The position numbers and the translations under genes are program-made. A stretch of 64,000 bases of DNA from Terriglobales bacterium (GTDB taxonomy: Bacteria > Acidobacteriota > Terriglobia > Bryobacterales > Bryobacteraceae): contig JAIXQP010000052.1 in assembly GCA_027485675.1 (NCBI GenBank), positions 1 to 64,000 of the forward strand, given 5' to 3'. The notes beneath the pieces are model-generated. The model did no database searches, was not told the DNA's origin, and worked only from the letters and a program-made list of their open reading frames with translations. Shown piece after piece: positions 61,114 through 64,000 of the stretch (position 1 is the stretch's first letter; every line of letters starts with the position of its first letter).

Positions 61114-62676
61114 CTAATACGCCGGTGCGTTCGGGGCGACCGGCTTCAAGTGGAGATCGTGAAAATTGAAGCTGAAATCGGTCAGCGGCGACACCGCCTT
61201 CATCCGGACGTCGGCAATGCTTCCGCTCTCATCGAGAGAAAAGGTGACGTAGGCGTCGGCATCGAGGGACCGATCGTTCCATCGCACGATGAAGGTATTG
61301 TAGTGGAAATGCTCCAGGGTCCCCGTCAGCGCCGGGGTGTGTGAAAACCGCATCTGCAACCGGTCCCCTCCGGTGACCTGCACATCGCCGTACCAGGCAT
61401 CCCGGTATCGCCCGGCGTAGGAGGCCAGCGGCAAGCTGGGCTTGGAGTCCGCGTTCCGCTTTCCGGACGTCTCCCCCATGGTCTTCGCCGCTTCCGCCAG
61501 CGCCTTTTTCCGAACCGCACCGAAAGCGGTTACCCAGTCCTTGCCGGGTGCATTGAGATAGTGATCGAGGATGGTGTTCTTCACCGCTAGAAACGCGCCA
61601 TTTTCCTGCTGGTTCGTCAACACGATGACTCCCAGATTCCTATCCGGAATCATGGTCACGAACGTCACCATCCCCAACAGGCCGCCGCTATGGGACACCG
61701 TCAAGTGCCCGCGATACTCTGAGATCCCTTCTCCCATCGCATAGGCCGCGAAGTTCGCTTTCAACTCTTGCAGTTCCGGCGGTGGGGGAGACTGCGGGAC
61801 GAAGATCAAGGGCGTCCACAGCGTCTTCACTTGGGTTTCGCTCAGTAACCGCTTGCCATCGGGAGTTACGCCCTTGTTCAGGAGCGTGGCCACCCACTTG
61901 GCCATGTCGAAAGCGGAGGACACCAGCGAACCGGCCGGCGCGACGCTGTCCAGAGGCGAATGCGGCAACTCCTTCAAGACCCCGTCCGATGGCGCGTGCG
62001 GCATCGCTGCGTCCATCGATCGCGCGAGCTGTCGCACGCTGGTCAGGCTCGTGGTCATCCCAAGCGGCTTGAAGAATCGCTCCCGAATGAACTCGTCCCA
62101 CGGCTGGCCCGAAACCCGTTCCACCACCGCGCCCATCACGTTATAGAGGATATTGTCGTAGTCATAGCGTTCGCGAAATCCATGTTTCAGCGGTACGAAC
62201 CGTAGCCGGTAGAGCACCTCTGCGGAGGTGAGGTCCGAAGCCGGCCACCACAACAGGTCGCCCGCGCCTAACGGCAGACCGCTGCGGTGGCAAGGCAGGT
62301 CGCGAATCCGCATCTCCCGGGTCACATACGCATCCGACATGGCGAACTCCGGCAGCCGGTCGATGACGCGATCGTCCCAGGAGAGCTTGCCTTCGTCCAC
62401 CAGCATCGCGAGGGCCGCGGAAGTGAACGCCTTCGTATTCGAAGCGATGGCGACCAGAGTGCGCTCGGTCATCGGTTCTTTCGTCGTCAGACTCCGCACT
62501 CCGTATCCTTTCGCGAGCGCCACCTTGCCGTCTTTCACCACCGCCACGGAGATGCCGGGCACGTTGAATTCTTTTCGAGCGCGTTCGACGGTGGCGCTGA
62601 CGAGTTGCTCCAGACCTGCGTTGGATTGTCCGAAGGCAAGACCGCAGAGTAACAGGTAGGGGGCAAAACGACGCAT
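61114..62676 (-). CDS. Exported serine hydrolase, class C beta-lactamase family
   Basis: 520 residues from ATG 62676, which gives a good signal peptide (RRFAPYLLLCGLAFGQ); an in-frame extension to 62781 would mask it. The active site SxxK is Ser79-Lys82 (IASNTKAFTSAA), with Tyr in RYDYDNILYN (about 171-178) as the second motif. A C-terminal domain of about 110 residues (DUF3471-like, YAGRYRDAWYGDVQVTGGD) follows. It is probably a peptidase or esterase rather than an antibiotic-hydrolysing enzyme. Confidence 0.85.
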   Translation of the reverse strand: MRRFAPYLLLCGLAFGQSNAGLEQLVSATVERARKEFNVPGISVAVVKDGKVALAKGYGVRSLTTKEPMTERTLVAIASNTKAFTSAALAMLVDEGKLSWDDRVIDRLPEFAMSDAYVTREMRIRDLPCHRSGLPLGAGDLLWWPASDLTSAEVLYRLRFVPLKHGFRERYDYDNILYNVMGAVVERVSGQPWDEFIRERFFKPLGMTTSLTSVRQLARSMDAAMPHAPSDGVLKELPHSPLDSVAPAGSLVSSAFDMAKWVATLLNKGVTPDGKRLLSETQVKTLWTPLIFVPQSPPPPELQELKANFAAYAMGEGISEYRGHLTVSHSGGLLGMVTFVTMIPDRNLGVIVLTNQQENGAFLAVKNTILDHYLNAPGKDWVTAFGAVRKKALAEAAKTMGETSGKRNADSKPSLPLASYAGRYRDAWYGDVQVTGGDRLQMRFSHTPALTGTLEHFHYNTFIVRWNDRSLDADAYVTFSLDESGSIADVRMKAVSPLTDFSFNFHDLHLKPVAPNAPAY

Positions 62677-62827
62677 CCCGAAAGTGTAATACCGTCGCTT
62701 GGCGGCGACAAGACGTGGCTTAGCCATTGCTCGTTCCACGACCGGCCAGCCCCTCCGCAAGCCAATCTCACGGGCGGCCACACCAATGATGGCGGTTCCA
62801 GGCTAGGCTCATCGCGGGCCTGTTGAC

Positions 62828-62932
62828 CGGCCTCCGCCCGGTGGAGAACCTGGTTGATAGCCACGACGGCAAGGACAGGCGCCTGACCGACGTTCCCCGG
62901 GGAGCGGGAGTTTCCGTAGTTCTTGGTGGATT
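62828..62932 (+). pseudogene. Decayed 3' fragment of a DUF1501 gene
   Basis: The frame reads GLRPVENLVDSHDGKDRRLT, then DVPRGAG and VSVVLGG. This aligns with the end of the DUF1501 protein at 59724 (GLRPVENPVDSHD ... RLTDV), but an internal stretch of about 27 codons is deleted and the last codons are frameshifted or mutated. It is a remnant of a second DUF1501 gene or a partial duplication of the neighbouring one. Confidence 0.75.
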
Positions 62933-62999
62933 AAGCCGCTGCTGCTCCGGGAGAGACCCCATTCGTGCAAAGCAGGAAACGAGGGGCGACCGGGCGGTG

Positions 63000-63095
63000 C
63001 TACCTGACGGACTCGATGATCTGGATCTCACGCTTCAGAAGTCCGATAAGCATTTCACCGAGAGGGACGCCTTTGTCTGCCGCTCGTTCCGTCAC
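63000..63095 (-). CDS. Short open frame, possible antitoxin tail
   Basis: 31 codons on the minus strand, from a GTG at 63095 that overlaps the stop of the BrnT-like remnant (GTGA), to TAG at 63000-63002. The product ends GEMLIGLLKREIQIIESVR, which resembles the last helix of ribbon-helix-helix antitoxins. It lacks the rest of such a domain, so it is more likely a remnant than a complete gene. Confidence 0.35.
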   Translation of the reverse strand: MTERAADKGVPLGEMLIGLLKREIQIIESVR

Positions 63096-63219
63096 CGGGC
63101 TTCGCTGATGCTGTGGTCCTCGTCCGGAATCGTCAACGCGAGCGGATCCCGAAACGCTTCGGCAGCTCGTTCGAAATCCACATCATGTTTGGTGAAGCTG
63201 GCATTCCAACAAGAACGCT
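63092..63219 (-). pseudogene. BrnT-like toxin remnant
   Basis: On the minus strand, WNASFTKHDVDFERAAEAF and RDPLALTIPDEDHSISEAR match the core of BrnT RNase toxins (W-D-x2-K..KHxVxFExA, DPLALxxPDxDHS). The N-terminal WD...K part is shortened by about four residues and everything after the S-x-x-E-R position is missing behind a TGA. The protein therefore lacks most of its fold and is non-functional. Confidence 0.7.
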
Positions 63220-63309
63220 GCCATGACTGGCCTTCATTCTCGCTCGAAGCACGAAGTCCTCCCGGGCAACCAACTTGAAAGGATTGCGAAGAAAAAGGAT
63301 AATTCCGGG

Positions 63310-64000
63310 ATGCTGACACTCCGTCCTCGCACCATCCGGCTTTCGGTTCTGGTTGCGTTTTTGCTCTGGGCTGGTTCCGCCTGCGCTCAGCAGCAGCCTC
63401 CGGTTCTCGAGCAGATCCGGGCGCATCGGAAAGGAATTGCCGTATGGTGGGTCGGCAACGCCGGTTGGCTCATCAAGGCTGACGAACTCCTCATTGGGAT
63501 CGACCTCGACCTCAGCCTGCCGAACAAGATCACTCCGCCCGTCATCAAGCCCGAGGAACTCGCCGGCGATCTGGACGTGGCGTTTGTCAGCCATCAACAC
63601 GGAGACCACTGCAATCTGCCCACGATCGACGCGCTGGCCAAAGGGCGCCGGACGGCCTTCGTCTTGCCGGCCACATGCCTCAAGAGGACCACGCGAATCG
63701 CCATCCCGTCGGAAAGGCTGATCGTCCCGGAGCCCGGGCGCCCCTTCGACGTCAAAGGCGTTGCCGTCGAACCCATCAACGCCATTCACGGCAATCAGGA
63801 CTTCACGGTTCTGACTCGCGAGCCGGATTTCGTGGAATCGATCCGGGCCAATTGTGGCTATGTTCTCAACATCCTGGGCAAGCGCTTTCTTCACCCGGGC
63901 GATTCCGTGCTCACCGAACAACATCTTGGCCTGAAGAACATCGATGTCTTGTTCGTCTCGCCGACCATCCACAACATGTACATCGATCGCTCGATGATTC
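63310..64000 (+). CDS. Exported metallo-beta-lactamase-fold hydrolase (partial)
   Basis: 230 residues are visible from ATG 63310 to the window edge without a stop. A signal peptide (SVLVAFLLWAGSACAQ) precedes an MBL fold: VWWVGNAGWLIKADELLIGI and the zinc motif SHQHGDH (His95, His97, Asp99, His100). FLHPGDSVLTEQHLG holds a further metal-binding His. It resembles UlaG-like lactonases; the substrate is unknown. AGGAT lies within 12 bases upstream. Confidence 0.85.
   Translation, partial: MLTLRPRTIRLSVLVAFLLWAGSACAQQQPPVLEQIRAHRKGIAVWWVGNAGWLIKADELLIGIDLDLSLPNKITPPVIKPEELAGDLDVAFVSHQHGDHCNLPTIDALAKGRRTAFVLPATCLKRTTRIAIPSERLIVPEPGRPFDVKGVAVEPINAIHGNQDFTVLTREPDFVESIRANCGYVLNILGKRFLHPGDSVLTEQHLGLKNIDVLFVSPTIHNMYIDRSMI

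Larger units (their letters stand above)
62677..63309. other. Gene-debris region before the metallo-hydrolase
   Basis: Apart from the DUF1501 fragment, the BrnT-like remnant and the short antitoxin-like tail, I see no coding signal here. Stops are frequent in all frames compared with the rest of the window. It looks like a site of past insertion and deletion. No IS element, integrase or direct repeats could be found. Confidence 0.6.

Noticed and set aside
62823-63278. A 151-codon plus-strand frame in the region before the metallo-hydrolase
   Set aside because: Its first part is the decayed DUF1501 fragment and the rest is opposite the BrnT-like remnant; it has no start signal or domain.

Overview
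The window is high-GC bacterial chromosome, almost fully coding, on both strands. The gene families point to an Acidobacteriota genome of the Bryobacterales/Solibacter type (inference from families, not a database result). They include an Oar-like TonB-dependent receptor with a carboxypeptidase-regulatory N-terminus, a paired DUF1549/DUF1553 cytochrome protein and DUF1501 protein, a FecR/DUF6600 protein with Trp-rich YxWGxW-like segments, an ankyrin/squalene-cyclase-like protein and DUF1697. Signal peptides ending in AQ are frequent. I see no phage, insertion sequence or CRISPR array. Layout: (1) 1-4.7 kb: the 3' end of a protein built of perfect 22-residue tandem repeats, a terminator, two unknown membrane-associated proteins, a TPR protein and a flavoprotein. 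(2) 4.8-10.2 kb, minus strand: a tight operon purC-cvpA-gph-FAD oxidoreductase-Nramp-like transporter. (3) 10.2-13.3 kb: a Cys-cluster protein and an orphan sugar-binding lipoprotein on plus; an SDR reductase and a GT2 glycosyltransferase on minus. (4) 13.4-19.6 kb: a TonB receptor broken by one in-frame amber codon, convergent with a large Gly-rich FecR/DUF6600 protein. (5) 19.7-28.8 kb: bacilliredoxin, dipeptide epimerase and GT4 on plus; a minus operon of adenosine-specific kinase, epimerase, DapA-like aldolase and MetY; then RNase R and an IscU-like protein. (6) 28.8-38.4 kb: thioredoxin-like and Nudix proteins, a pyruvyltransferase, the ankyrin-CxxCH-cyclase protein, a molybdopterin oxidoreductase, a small lipoprotein and a polytopic membrane protein. 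(7) 38.4-40.5 kb: a DksA-like regulator with a candidate sigma-54 promoter and a structured leader, followed by a degenerating tandem array made from the 3' end of pgeF. (8) 39.9-46.8 kb, minus: a six-gene operon (GT2-methyltransferase fusion, dehydrogenase, TIM-barrel isomerase, epimerase, nuoB, pgeF), tRNA-Gly(TCC) and a polyprenyl glycosylphosphotransferase. (9) 47.1-52.2 kb: a complete iscR-S-U-A-hscB-hscA-iscX operon lacking fdx, behind a good sigma-70-like promoter. (10) 52.2-57.4 kb: small secreted protein, GNAT, rpmI-rplT, zapB-zapA, DUF1697, histidine phosphatase, acyltransferase and ROK kinase. (11) 57.4-64 kb: the DUF1549/1553-DUF1501 pair, a serine hydrolase, a patch of gene debris (DUF1501 fragment, BrnT-like toxin remnant) and a metallo-beta-lactamase-fold protein running off the end. 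Themes that recur are iron-sulfur assembly, cell-surface glycan synthesis and surface or secreted proteins. Genes are often joined by ATGA, GTGA, TTGA or TAATG overlaps. Several first genes have a -10-like hexamer only 4-6 bases before the start codon, which suggests leaderless mRNAs. The oddest objects are the 22-residue repeat protein at the left edge, the pgeF tail array, the amber codon in the receptor gene, and the ankyrin-haem-cyclase fusion.
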